Origin: Gemmatirosa kalamazoonensis
Lineage (GTDB): Bacteria; Gemmatimonadota; Gemmatimonadetes; Gemmatimonadales; Gemmatimonadaceae
Direction of reading: 5' to 3'
DNA length: 64,000 nucleotides
NCBI RefSeq assembly: GCF_000522985.1
Contig: NZ_CP007128.1
Location: 1,596,220-1,660,219, forward strand
Both the position numbers and the translations under genes were made by a program. This document shows positions 35,058-43,373 of the stretch, piece by piece; position 1 is the stretch's first letter; each line of letters begins with the position of its first letter. The notes under the pieces were generated by a model that worked only from the letters and a program-made list of their open reading frames with translations, was not told the origin of the DNA and searched no databases.

Positions 35058-36437
35058 GTGCCCTCCCCCCGCTCTTCGCTCGCGGCGCTGCGCCGCCTTG
35101 GCGCGCACGTGCTCCTGGCCGTCCCCGCGGCGCTCGGAGCGCAGACGCGGCCCGACTCGGCGCCGCCGCGCGCCGACAGCACGCGGGTCTCGGTGGACTC
35201 CCTCGCCGCGCGGCTGGAGCGGGCCGAGGCGGCGATCGCGCTCCTGCGCCAGCAGCTCGCCACCGAGTCGGAGAGCGCGGTGCGCACCCGCAGCCGGGTC
35301 GCGCTCGACCTCTCGGCGCGCGTGCTGACGAACATCGCCCTCACCCGAGGACCGACGAACGACCCCGGCGTGCCGCAGATCGCGATCGCGAACGCCGACT
35401 ACGGCCAGGTGCTCGGCATCTCGCTCCGCCAGACGCGGGTCGGCGCCGCCGTCACCGTGCGTGACGTGCTCGGCGGAACGTTCGACGGCGACGCGGACCT
35501 CGACTTCTTCGGCGGCGGCCGCGACGCGAACGGCAACCGTCCGCTCTTTCCCGAGCCGCGCTTCCGCACGGTGCGCGGCACGCTCCGGTGGGCGCGCACG
35601 TCGGTCATGGTGGGCGCCGAGACGCCGCTCATCTCCGACCTCGATCCGCTCAGCCTCGCGGCGATCGGCATCACCGAGTTCTCCGCGGCGGGTGACCTCT
35701 GGAACTGGCTGCCGCAGGTGCGCGTCACGCGCGCGCTGGGCGGCAAGACGCTGCGATGGGCGGTGACGGGGGCGGTGCTGGAGCCGTTCACGAGCGCGCT
35801 CTACGACCCCGTCCGGCCAGGGGGCGGCGACGCCGGCGAGCGCTCGGGGAAGCCGTACCTCGAGTCGCGACTGCGCGTCCGGTGGGGCCCCGAGGATCCC
35901 GACGCGCCGATGAGCGACGTGCGCGACGCGGTGACGGGCGAGGGTCCGAGCGAGATCGGCATCGGCGTGCACCGCGGGTGGGTGGAGGTCGACGACGACC
36001 ACCAGTTCACGAGCGGCGCCGTGTCGCTCGACGCGCGCATCGTGCTCGCGCCGCACGTGGAGCTGCGCGGTGAGGCGTACCGCGGCCGGCTGCTGCTGGG
36101 CCTCGGCGGCGGCGCGATCGGGCAGAACTTCGGGCGTCCGCCGGCCGGGGCGCCCGCCGGCACGGTGGGCACGCCGCTGCACGACGTCGCCGGCTGGGCG
36201 CAGCTCAACGTGCGTCCCACCGAGCAGTGGCTCGCGGGCGTGGGGTGTGGCATCGACCGCGTGCGCGACGAGGACCGGCCGGACCGCCGGCAGAACACCG
36301 TGTGTGCGGCGCATCTGCGCTGGACCCCGGTGCAGCCGGTGCTGCTCGGCCTGGAGTACCGCAGGCATCAGACGCTTTACTCGACGGGGTTGTACCATGC
36401 GCATCACATCAACCTGGCGCTCGGCTTCGAGATCTGA
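35058..36437 (+). CDS. Outer-membrane beta-barrel (porin-like) protein
   Basis: A 459-residue exported protein with GTG start 35058 and a signal (LGAHVLLAVPAALGAQ). A short coiled-coil segment follows (VDSLAARLERAEAAIALLRQQLATE, seen in part at residues 45-70), as in trimeric porins of the DcaP/OprP-like type. The remainder shows alternating amphipathic strands (RVALDLSARVLTNIALT, VRGTLRWARTSVMVGAETP, VELRGEAYRGRLLLGLGGG) and a terminal strand NLALGFEI with C-terminal hydrophobic residue. Likely transports a small solute across the outer membrane; substrate unknown. Confidence 0.75.
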   Translation: MPSPRSSLAALRRLGAHVLLAVPAALGAQTRPDSAPPRADSTRVSVDSLAARLERAEAAIALLRQQLATESESAVRTRSRVALDLSARVLTNIALTRGPTNDPGVPQIAIANADYGQVLGISLRQTRVGAAVTVRDVLGGTFDGDADLDFFGGGRDANGNRPLFPEPRFRTVRGTLRWARTSVMVGAETPLISDLDPLSLAAIGITEFSAAGDLWNWLPQVRVTRALGGKTLRWAVTGAVLEPFTSALYDPVRPGGGDAGERSGKPYLESRLRVRWGPEDPDAPMSDVRDAVTGEGPSEIGIGVHRGWVEVDDDHQFTSGAVSLDARIVLAPHVELRGEAYRGRLLLGLGGGAIGQNFGRPPAGAPAGTVGTPLHDVAGWAQLNVRPTEQWLAGVGCGIDRVRDEDRPDRRQNTVCAAHLRWTPVQPVLLGLEYRRHQTLYSTGLYHAHHINLALGFEI

Positions 36438-36502
36438 GCGTGGAGCGTGGAGCATGGCGGGTGGAGCGCGGATGGCTCTACGCTCCACGCTCCACGCTCT
36501 GC
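36438..36502. repeat. GAGCGTG heptamer inverted repeat overlapping a gene start
   Basis: GCGTGGAGCGTGGAG on the left, and CTCTACGCTCCACGCTCC (beginning at 36475) on the right. The right arm is translated as the first dozen codons of the next gene. Related units occur at 49771-49842 and 59180-59253. Confidence 0.82.
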
Positions 36503-37176
36503 GGTCGGCCTTCGTGTTCGGCATCGTCGCGTCGGCCGCGCACGCCCAGGACGGCATCGTCGCGGGCACGCTGCATGTCGTCGACCGGCCGGGGGAGGCG
36601 ACGCACGACCTCGGCGACGCGGTCGTATGGCTCGAGGCGCCGCGACGCGTCGCGTTCCCGGCGTCGTCGAGCGCGGCGCTCGCGTCGGGCACGATCGTGA
36701 TGCGCGGCCGCGAGTTCATCCCGCACGTGCGCGTGGTGCGCGCCGGCGGCTCGGTGGCGTTCCCGAACGACGACCCGTACAGCCACAACGTCTTCTCGAA
36801 CACGACGTTCGGCGGCTTCGACCTCGGGCTGTACCGCAGCGGTACGTCGCGCTCGGCGCCGTTCGAGCGGCCCGGCGTGTACCCGATCTACTGCAACATC
36901 CACCACCGTATGGTGAGCTTCGTCGTCGCCGTGCCGACGCCGTGGGCGACCACGCCGGACGACGCCGGCCACTTCGCGCTGCGCGACGTGCCGCCCGGCA
37001 CGTACGTGCTGCACGCGTGGCACGAGCGCACCGGCGAGGTGCACCAGGGCATCGAGGTCCGCGCCGACGCGCCCGTCGCCGTGCAGCTCACGCTCGACGC
37101 GCGTGCCTACATCGCCGCGCCGCACCTCAACAAGTTCGGGCTTCCGTACACGGCCACGCGCGCCGACCGATACTGA
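36472..37176 (+). CDS. Exported cupredoxin-domain protein (plastocyanin/methylamine-utilisation-like)
   Basis: A 234-residue protein. After the signal (AFVFGIVASAAHAQ) there is a cupredoxin-like domain: VRAGGSVAFPNDDPYSHNVFS supplies a first His, and PGVYPIYCNIHHRMVSFVVAVP the Cys-His-Met copper ligand set (about residues 140-155). The last third (about 160-220) is a carboxypeptidase-regulatory-like beta domain (FALRDVPPGTYVLHAWHE). This suggests type 1 copper binding and electron transfer in the periplasm. The start at 36472 gives a coherent signal peptide; ATG 36454 is an alternative. Its first codons are made of repeat-arm DNA. Confidence 0.82.
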   Translation: MALRSTLHALRSAFVFGIVASAAHAQDGIVAGTLHVVDRPGEATHDLGDAVVWLEAPRRVAFPASSSAALASGTIVMRGREFIPHVRVVRAGGSVAFPNDDPYSHNVFSNTTFGGFDLGLYRSGTSRSAPFERPGVYPIYCNIHHRMVSFVVAVPTPWATTPDDAGHFALRDVPPGTYVLHAWHERTGEVHQGIEVRADAPVAVQLTLDARAYIAAPHLNKFGLPYTATRADRY

Positions 37177-37181
37177 GCGGA

Positions 37182-37275
37182 TGCTGCGTGGCTGCGTGGC
37201 TGCGTGGCTGCGTAACGGCACGTCCACGCAGCCACGCAGCCACGCAGCCACGCAGCCACGCAGCACGCAGCCACT
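37182..37275. repeat. CAGCCACG octamer inverted repeat before the sensor kinase gene
   Basis: GCTGCGTGGCTGCGTGGC units left, a short loop, and about seven CACGCAGC units right. It fills the gap between cupredoxin and kinase genes in the same direction; translation through it gives only HAATQPRS-type repeats. Confidence 0.88.
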
Positions 37276-37280
37276 TCGCC

Positions 37281-39371
37281 TTGCGCCTAACACCGCCTTT
37301 CAGGGGCCTCGCCGGCCGGGTCTTCGTCGGTACCGCGCTGATCGCGCTCGCCGTCCTCGTCGCATCGCTCGGCGCGACGACGGCGACGATGCGGCGCGCC
37401 GACGAGCGCGCGGCGCGGCGGCGGCTGGAGCAGGACGCGGAGTTCGTCGCGCACCTGCTCGCGGGGCGCGAGCGCAGCCTCGCCGGCGGCGCGCGCGTGT
37501 TCGCGCAGGGGCCGTACTTCCGCGGCCTCGTCGCGTCGCAGCGCCCGCTGCACGACGAGCTGCTCGACCAGGCGATGGAGGCCGAGGACCTGCTCGACGC
37601 GAGCTGGGTCTTCATCACCGACGCGCGCGGCCGCCTGCTCGCGAAGAGCGACGAGCCGGGCGCCGCCGGGACCGACATGGGCGGCGTCGCGCTCATCGCC
37701 GGCGCGCTGCGCGGGCAGGTGATGTCGGGGTTCGGCGTGTCGCGCGACTCGCTGCTGTTCCAGGTCATCGCGATGCCGATCGCGGTGCCTAACGGGACGC
37801 CGGTCGGCGTGCTCGTCGCGACGAACGTCATCGGCGAGGAGGTCGTGCGCGACGTGCGCGCGACGACGGGGAGCGACGTCCTGTTCTACGCGCTCGGCGT
37901 CGACGGCCGCCCGCACATCGCCGCATCGTCGGTCGCTCGCACGACGGCGCTCGACAGCGCGCTCGGCGCGCTCTCCGCCGGGCGGCGCCCGGGCGGCGGG
38001 CTGCTGCGCGTCGGCGCCGAGGACTTCCACGTGCAGGGCGCGCGCGCGACGACGGCCGGCGGCGAGGCGGTCGGCGGGTGGACGGTGCTGCGCGCGCACG
38101 GCGCCGAAGCGTCCGAGGTCGCCGGCATGCGCGCGACGGTCGCCGCGGTCGCCGTCGTCGGGCTCGCGCTCGCGCTGCTCGCGGCGTGGCTCGCGGCGCG
38201 CCAGGTCACGCGCCCCATCCGCGCCCTCGCCACGCTCGCGCACCGCGCCGTGGAGGGCGACTACGATCCGACGCGCGATGGCGTCGAGGCGGTCGTCGGC
38301 GCCGCGGACCTCGACGGCGAGGCGAGCGACGAGATCGCCGCCCTCGGCGCCGCGTTCCGCGCGATGATCGCCGAGCTGCGCGACCGCGAGGCGCTCACCG
38401 CGCTCGGTGCGCGCGTGCCTAACGAGCCCGCCGCCGCATCCGCCGCCGTCGCCGCCCCGACCGACGCGAGGGGCGCGTCCGCCGTCTCCGGTGTCCGCGT
38501 CCTCCGGCTTGCCTCGCCCGCGCGGCCCGCGCGCCTCGCCGAGCGGTACGAGCTGCAGGCGGTCGTCGGCGCGGGTGGCACCGGCATCGTCTACAAGGCG
38601 CTCGACGACGCGCTCGGCGAGATCGTCGCCGTGAAGATGCTGCGCCCCGAGCTGCTCGCCGCCGACCCGCTCGCGCGTGAGCGGCTCACGCACGAGATCC
38701 GGCTCGCGCGCCGCATCTCGCACCGCCACGTCGTGCGCATCCACGACATCGCGGAGAACGACGGCGTGCCGTTCCTCACGATGGAGTTCGTCGATGGCCC
38801 GTCGCTCGACGCGCTGCTGCACGCGCGTGGCGCGCTCGAGCCGCGCGCGGTGCTCGCCGTCGCGAAGCAGCTCGTGCGCGCGCTCGACGTCGCGCACACG
38901 CAGGGCGTCGTGCACGGCGACCTGAAGCCCGCCAACCTGCTCGTCGCGCCGGGCGGCGTCGTGAAGGTCACCGACTTCGGCGTCGCGCGGCTCGTGCGCG
39001 GGCCCGTGGGCCCCGACGCGGCGCGCATCGCCGGCGCGGTCGTCGGCACGCCGGAGTACATGGCGCCCGAGCTGCTGTTGGGCAGCGCACCGGACGTGCG
39101 CGCCGACATCTACGCGGCGGGCGTCGTGCTGCACGAGTGCCTCACGGGCGAGACGCCGTTCAACGCGGACACGCCGGTGGCGTTCTTCGCGCACAAGCTC
39201 GACGAGACGCCCGCGCGCGGCACGCCGATCCCGCAGGGGCCCACGCTCGCCGCGCCGCGCGGCATCGCCGCCGCCCTCGGCGCGCTCGTCGCGCAGATGA
39301 CCGCCGCCGACCCGGCCGGGCGCCCCGCGTCGGCGCGCGCCGTGTACGCCATGCTGCTGCGGATCGGTTAG
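37281..39371 (+). CDS. Transmembrane sensor Ser/Thr protein kinase with HAMP domain
   Basis: About 696 residues. Order: membrane helix (about 14-32), an extracytoplasmic sensor of Cache-like size (about 35-280), second helix (about 284-305), HAMP linker (RQVTRPIRALATLAHRAVEGD), then a Hanks kinase from about 421. The kinase has glycine loop GAGGTGIVYKA, VAVKML Lys, catalytic loop HGDLKPANLL (Arg of HRD is Gly), DFGVARLV and GTPEYMAPELL. No ATG lies before the first helix, so TTG 37281 is my best start and is uncertain. The stop TAG is inside GTTAGGC. Fusing a chemoreceptor-like input with an STK output is uncommon. It is last in the sigma/anti-sigma/porin/cupredoxin run. Confidence 0.85.
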   Translation: MRLTPPFRGLAGRVFVGTALIALAVLVASLGATTATMRRADERAARRRLEQDAEFVAHLLAGRERSLAGGARVFAQGPYFRGLVASQRPLHDELLDQAMEAEDLLDASWVFITDARGRLLAKSDEPGAAGTDMGGVALIAGALRGQVMSGFGVSRDSLLFQVIAMPIAVPNGTPVGVLVATNVIGEEVVRDVRATTGSDVLFYALGVDGRPHIAASSVARTTALDSALGALSAGRRPGGGLLRVGAEDFHVQGARATTAGGEAVGGWTVLRAHGAEASEVAGMRATVAAVAVVGLALALLAAWLAARQVTRPIRALATLAHRAVEGDYDPTRDGVEAVVGAADLDGEASDEIAALGAAFRAMIAELRDREALTALGARVPNEPAAASAAVAAPTDARGASAVSGVRVLRLASPARPARLAERYELQAVVGAGGTGIVYKALDDALGEIVAVKMLRPELLAADPLARERLTHEIRLARRISHRHVVRIHDIAENDGVPFLTMEFVDGPSLDALLHARGALEPRAVLAVAKQLVRALDVAHTQGVVHGDLKPANLLVAPGGVVKVTDFGVARLVRGPVGPDAARIAGAVVGTPEYMAPELLLGSAPDVRADIYAAGVVLHECLTGETPFNADTPVAFFAHKLDETPARGTPIPQGPTLAAPRGIAAALGALVAQMTAADPAGRPASARAVYAMLLRIG

Positions 39372-39429
39372 GCGCCTTGCGCCGTTCGGGGCACGGTCCT
39401 AGCGTGGCCGAGCCTTTCCCCCCGCTGCC

Positions 39430-40293
39430 ATGTCTGTCGACGTCGCCGTTCCCGCCGTCTCGTACGCGCCCCCCGCTCCCCTCCCCGCTGCCGTGCCGGC
39501 GCCTGCGGCGCCGTGCTGCCTGAACTGCGGGACCGCGCTCGCCGGCCGCTACTGCGCCGACTACGGCCAGCGCGCCGTCACCGAGCGGCTCACCGTGGCG
39601 AGCCTCGCCGCGGACTTCGCGGGGCAGTTCCTCGCCCTCGACCGTGGGCTCTGGTTCACCGGGCTCGCCGTGCTGCGCAGCCCGGGCGGCGTCGCGCGCG
39701 AGTGGCTGGACGGGCGCCGACGGCGGTACGTCGGCCCGATCGGCTTCCTGTCGTTCGCCGCGGCGCTGCTGCTGCTCGCGCTGCAGGCGATCAACTTCGC
39801 CGACATCGACCGCATCCGCACGTCCGCGCGCGCGGCGACGGCCGGACCGCACCCGCTGTTCACGCCGCGTCAGGCCGAGGCGTACGCGCAGCTCATGCAC
39901 GACATGGCGCAGCAGGAGCTGCTCCTGTCGGTGCTCATCGCGATCCCGTTCGCGCTCGTCGCGCGGCGCCTCTTTCGACGCGCCGGCGTGAACCTCGCCG
40001 AGATGGGCGTCGTGTCGCTGTTCGCGTTCGCCGACGCGTGCCTGCTCTACCTGCCGATCGTGCCGCTCGTCTGGTTCCTCGGCCCCGCCTCGCCGGTGGC
40101 CGCCACGCTGCGCAGCTTCGGCACGTTCACGGTCTACGCGCTCGCCACGGTGCACGCGGGGCTCGGCTTCTTCGGCCGCCGCACGGGCAACGCGGTGCGC
40201 ATGCTCGTCGCGCTCGGCATCGCGTTCGGGATCTTCTTCGCCGTCTACGGGGTCGCGGCGATCGCCTACATCGAGCTCACGGTGCCGCGTTAG
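39430..40293 (+). CDS. DUF3667-type membrane protein with zinc-ribbon start
   Basis: A 287-residue protein. After a Pro/Ala-rich lead comes a zinc-ribbon-like LNCGTALAGRYCADYGQ; in the family the last pair is usually CxxCGQ, so here one Cys is replaced by Tyr. Four or five membrane helices follow (for example FLSFAAALLLLALQAI, LLSVLIAIPFALVA, LGIAFGIFFAVYGVAAIAYI). Function of DUF3667 is unknown. Its TAG stop lies in GTTAGGC. Confidence 0.75.
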   Translation: MSVDVAVPAVSYAPPAPLPAAVPAPAAPCCLNCGTALAGRYCADYGQRAVTERLTVASLAADFAGQFLALDRGLWFTGLAVLRSPGGVAREWLDGRRRRYVGPIGFLSFAAALLLLALQAINFADIDRIRTSARAATAGPHPLFTPRQAEAYAQLMHDMAQQELLLSVLIAIPFALVARRLFRRAGVNLAEMGVVSLFAFADACLLYLPIVPLVWFLGPASPVAATLRSFGTFTVYALATVHAGLGFFGRRTGNAVRMLVALGIAFGIFFAVYGVAAIAYIELTVPR

Positions 40294-40330
40294 GCGGGCC
40301 CTCGGCTTCCTGCGTGCAGAACGATCGAAG

Positions 40331-40936
40331 TCAGGCACGTGCCGAGCACGAATCCTCCGGCGCCTCGTTGCCCCACTGCGTCCATCCCGCGCGGTGGTGG
40401 CGCGCGAACAGCTCGAGGTACGGGCCCCCGCTGCACCGCTCCACGATCTCGTACTGCTCGTCGGGCTTGCGCGAGTGCTCGCGCTTCTGCGAGACGATGA
40501 TGTTCGTCTGCCGTCGTCCCGCGTCGCGCGTGCGCAGCGTGCCCCGCACCCCGAACAGCAGCAGCTCGGTGACGTTGCGGAAGTAGAACCCCACGCCGCG
40601 TCCGTCGGGGCCGCCGTCCTTCCGCGTCTTGTACCACACGAGGTTCGTCTTGTACGCGAACCCCCACGCGCGCATCACCGCGAGTCCCTCGACGATGAGC
40701 GCGTTGGGCACCCACAGGTACAGGTGCGCGCGCGGCTGCGCGACGCGGGCGACGGGGAGCGCGAGGATCTCGTCGAGATCCATGGTGCCGTAGCGCGACA
40801 GCCGACGGTGCTCGGGCGCCATCTTGCCCGTGCGGTTCGCGAAGCGCCACGGCGGATCGGCGAGCACGGTGGTGAAGCGGTGCTCGCCGAGCGCGAGCAG
40901 CTCGGCGGCGGGATCCGGCGCGGGGGGCACGGGCAT
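40331..40936 (-). CDS. MT-A70-family adenine N6-methyltransferase
   Basis: A 201-residue enzyme with the catalytic motif DPPW (residues 27-30, in TVLADPPWRFANRTGKMAPEH), followed by YLWVPNALIVEGLAVMRAWGFAYKTNLVWYKT and a C-terminal SAM-binding segment RCSGGPYLELFARHHRAGW. MT-A70 proteins methylate adenine N6 in DNA or RNA; bacterial ones of this size are usually DNA modifiers. No restriction gene is next to it, so it is an orphan, and its target site is unknown. Confidence 0.85.
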   Translation of the reverse strand: MPVPPAPDPAAELLALGEHRFTTVLADPPWRFANRTGKMAPEHRRLSRYGTMDLDEILALPVARVAQPRAHLYLWVPNALIVEGLAVMRAWGFAYKTNLVWYKTRKDGGPDGRGVGFYFRNVTELLLFGVRGTLRTRDAGRRQTNIIVSQKREHSRKPDEQYEIVERCSGGPYLELFARHHRAGWTQWGNEAPEDSCSARA

Positions 40937-40974
40937 GCGGCATTCTCTCGTGCCGGCGCACGGCGCGCAACGGG

Positions 40975-41036
40975 CATGCGCGACGGCCGCGCGCGACGGG
41001 CGCGCGCGACGGGCGCGCGCGACGGGCGGCCCGCTC
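40975..41036. repeat. Tandem 13-base repeat GCGCGCGACGGGC
   Basis: Three near-exact tandem 13-base units containing GCGCGACGGGC, preceded by diverged copies, between the methyltransferase start and the subtilase stop. No clear complementary arm is visible, unlike the other repeats. The rest of the 151-base gap shows nothing else definite. Confidence 0.7.
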
Positions 41037-41087
41037 GGTCCGGAGACCTCGCGCGCACGCCCGCCGGCGGTCGCCCCCTGCGGCGAC

Positions 41088-42296
41088 TCAGAGCCCTTCC
41101 TTGAACAGCAGCTTGTTAGGCGTCCCCGCGATGTTGTTCTGGATCGCGTTCAGCACCGCGCGCGTGAGGATCCACGTGCGCGCCGCCGTCGCCGTCCCCT
41201 GCGGGTTCAGGCTGAAGAACAGCGCCGCCACGCCCGCGACGTGCGGCGAGGCCATCGACGTGCCGCTCAACACCTTCGTGCCGTTGACCGGATAGTCCGA
41301 CGTGATGCCGGCGCCCGGCGCGTAGATGTGCACGCACGGCCCCCAGTTGGAGAACGCGGCCCGCGCGTCGTCGCGGTCCGACGCCGCCACCGTCGTGGCG
41401 CCCGGCGCGCTCGCCGGCGACACGTTGCACGCGTTCATGCGATCGTTGCCGGCCGCGACCGCGGTGAACACGCCCGACTTCACGAGGTTCGTCGTCGCGC
41501 GGTTCACCGCCGCGGAGAAGCGACCGCCGAGCGACATGTTCGCCACCGCGGGCGACTGGTGGTTCGCCGTCACCCAGTTGATGCCGGCGACGATGCCCGC
41601 GTACGTGCCGCGTCCGGTGCAGCTCAGGACGCGCACCGCGCGCAGGCGCACCTGCTTCGCCACGCCGTAGGTCGTGCCGCCGACGGTCCCGGCGACGTGC
41701 GTGCCGTGGCCGTTGCAGTCCTGGCCGTTGCCGCCGAACGCGTCGAACACCGCGGTCGCGCGTCCGCCGAAGTCGGGATGCGCGGTCTGGATCCCGCTGT
41801 CGATGATGTACGCGTACACGCCCGCGCCCTGGCCGTTGCCGTGGTAGTGGTACAGCGCGTCGAGCGGCAGGAACCGGTCGTCGATGCGGTCGAGCCCCCA
41901 CGTCGCGCCGTTCTGCACGTCGGACGCGATCACCTCCTGGTCCTGCTCCACGAAGTCGACGATCGGGTCGTGCGCGATCGCGTCCGCCGCGGCGGCGGTC
42001 ATGTGCGCGGAGAAGCCGCGCAGCGCGTGCTCGTACACGAAGCCGAGCGTCGCGCCCTGCGCGGCGGTGAGCCGCGTGGCGATCGCGCGCACGTCGGACG
42101 GTGCGACGTCGTCCTTCAGCACCACGAGGTACTCGTCGGGAATCGGCTGGCTCGTCGGGTCCGGCGCCAGCGCGGTCGACGCGTTGGGCGCGGGTGTCGG
42201 GCGCGCGCCGGGCGCGCTCGGCGGGTCGGCGCAGGCGAGGATGGCGGCGAGCGCGGTGAGCGCGGTGAGCGCGTGAGGGGCGCTGAGGCGAGGCAT
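41088..42296 (-). CDS. Secreted subtilisin-family (S8, proteinase K-like) serine protease with I9 propeptide
   Basis: A 402-residue lipoprotein-like exported protease. Signal with possible lipobox (ALTALAAILAC), an inhibitor I9 propeptide (about residues 53-125, YLVVLKDDVAPSDVRAIA), then the catalytic triad in VYAYIIDSGIQTAHPDF (Asp), CNGHGTHVAGTVGG (His) and LSGTSMASPHVAGVAALF (Ser). ATG 42296 is preferred over an upstream GTG because GGAG lies seven bases before. The C-terminus has no PEP-CTERM or T9SS tail. Confidence 0.93.
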   Translation of the reverse strand: MPRLSAPHALTALTALAAILACADPPSAPGARPTPAPNASTALAPDPTSQPIPDEYLVVLKDDVAPSDVRAIATRLTAAQGATLGFVYEHALRGFSAHMTAAAADAIAHDPIVDFVEQDQEVIASDVQNGATWGLDRIDDRFLPLDALYHYHGNGQGAGVYAYIIDSGIQTAHPDFGGRATAVFDAFGGNGQDCNGHGTHVAGTVGGTTYGVAKQVRLRAVRVLSCTGRGTYAGIVAGINWVTANHQSPAVANMSLGGRFSAAVNRATTNLVKSGVFTAVAAGNDRMNACNVSPASAPGATTVAASDRDDARAAFSNWGPCVHIYAPGAGITSDYPVNGTKVLSGTSMASPHVAGVAALFFSLNPQGTATAARTWILTRAVLNAIQNNIAGTPNKLLFKEGL

Positions 42297-42403
42297 GGGC
42301 ACGCTCCGGCAGCGGGGGTGAGCGGCCGAGCGCGCGAGCGTCGAGCGGAGGGCCGCTGCGAACGAAAGGCGGCGGCGAGCGGAATCGTCATCCGCCCGCC
42401 GCC

Positions 42404-42442
42404 GCCTAACGATCGACCCGCCTAACGCGCGTGATGCCTAAC
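42404..42442. repeat. Three GCCTAAC heptamers at exact 16-base spacing
   Basis: GCCTAAC starts at 42404, 42420 and 42436 in the gap between two leftward genes; the last copy contains the TAG stop codon of the PEP-CTERM gene. Intervening bases are unrelated apart from CG-richness. Confidence 0.95.
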
Positions 42443-43211
42443 GGCGTCGCCGCACCGCCACGCCGGCCAGCGCCAGGAGTCCCGACGCGACCAGCAGCAC
42501 GCTCCGCGGCTCCGGCACCGCCGCGAGATCGAGCGTGATCGCGGCCGACGGCACCGTGCTGCCGCACGTCGGGAACGACGGGTCGCCCGACTCGCACGTG
42601 AAGCTCAGCTCCGCGAACGTCGCCCCCGGCACCAGCGTCGTGGAGTACGTCACCGTGCTGCGCGACGCGTCGATCACCACCGGATGCACGAGGTCGAAGA
42701 CGAACACGAAGAAGTTCGTCTCGCGCCCCGGCCGCACCGGCAGCCCGCTCACGTTGCGGTAGTCCATCGTCACCGCGAGCCCGTCGTCGGTCACGGTGAG
42801 CGCCCACCCCGGGTTCGGCGTCCCCGGCACGTCGGGCAGCGACGTGAAGATCGGCAGCGGCTGCACGCCCGCGCCCGGCGTCGCCGGCGGCTCGCTGCCT
42901 CCGACCGCGAACGGACCGAGCAGCCCGCTCAGCGCCGCGTTGAACACGAACCCGGGTCCGCTGAAGTCGTAGTCCAGCGTCATCCCGATGTGCGTCACGT
43001 CGCCCTTCGGGTCGGCGCGGATCACCGTGCGGTAGCAGCTGTACAGCGTGCCGCCGAGCGGGTCGCACACGTCGTAGAGGAACTTCCCCGAGTTCGTCGG
43101 GACCCCGAAGCCGCCGCCGACGATCGCGTGCGCCGTGCGTGGGATCGAGGCGCCGCCGGCGGCGGCGGCGAGCAGCAGCGTCGTGCCGAGCGTGAGGCGC
43201 GGACGAGTCAT
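42438..43211 (-). CDS. PEP-CTERM-sorted exported protein
   Basis: A 257-residue protein with a signal peptide (LLLAAAAGGASIPRTAHA), a beta-rich mature domain with four Cys (YDVCDPLGGTLYSCY, ELSFTCESGDPSFPTCGS) and a C-terminal PEP-CTERM signal: VPEP, a hydrophobic helix (LLVASGLLALAGVAV) and a basic tail RRRR. The PEP-CTERM/exosortase system processes such proteins at the envelope, often with exopolysaccharide production. No exosortase gene is in this window. The mature domain is unassigned. Divergent from a sigma factor gene. Confidence 0.85.
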   Translation of the reverse strand: MTRPRLTLGTTLLLAAAAGGASIPRTAHAIVGGGFGVPTNSGKFLYDVCDPLGGTLYSCYRTVIRADPKGDVTHIGMTLDYDFSGPGFVFNAALSGLLGPFAVGGSEPPATPGAGVQPLPIFTSLPDVPGTPNPGWALTVTDDGLAVTMDYRNVSGLPVRPGRETNFFVFVFDLVHPVVIDASRSTVTYSTTLVPGATFAELSFTCESGDPSFPTCGSTVPSAAITLDLAAVPEPRSVLLVASGLLALAGVAVRRRR

Positions 43212-43373
43212 GGCCGCCTCCCATGGATGGGGCCGGGGCGCCCAATGTTCCGCTCCCCGTCGTGCAGGTCAATGCCCGCGCGCTTGCACTCCGTGACGGC
43301 CGCGCCATCATTGGCCACGCGCGATGACGAATCGGCGCCTCACCGTCTTTCCGGGACTGTGAGCCTCCCATCC

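Noticed and set aside
36447-37280. Long N-terminal extension of the sensor kinase (974-codon frame)
   Set aside because: It overlaps the cupredoxin gene in another frame and the CAGCCACG repeat; a start near 37281 places the first membrane helix properly.
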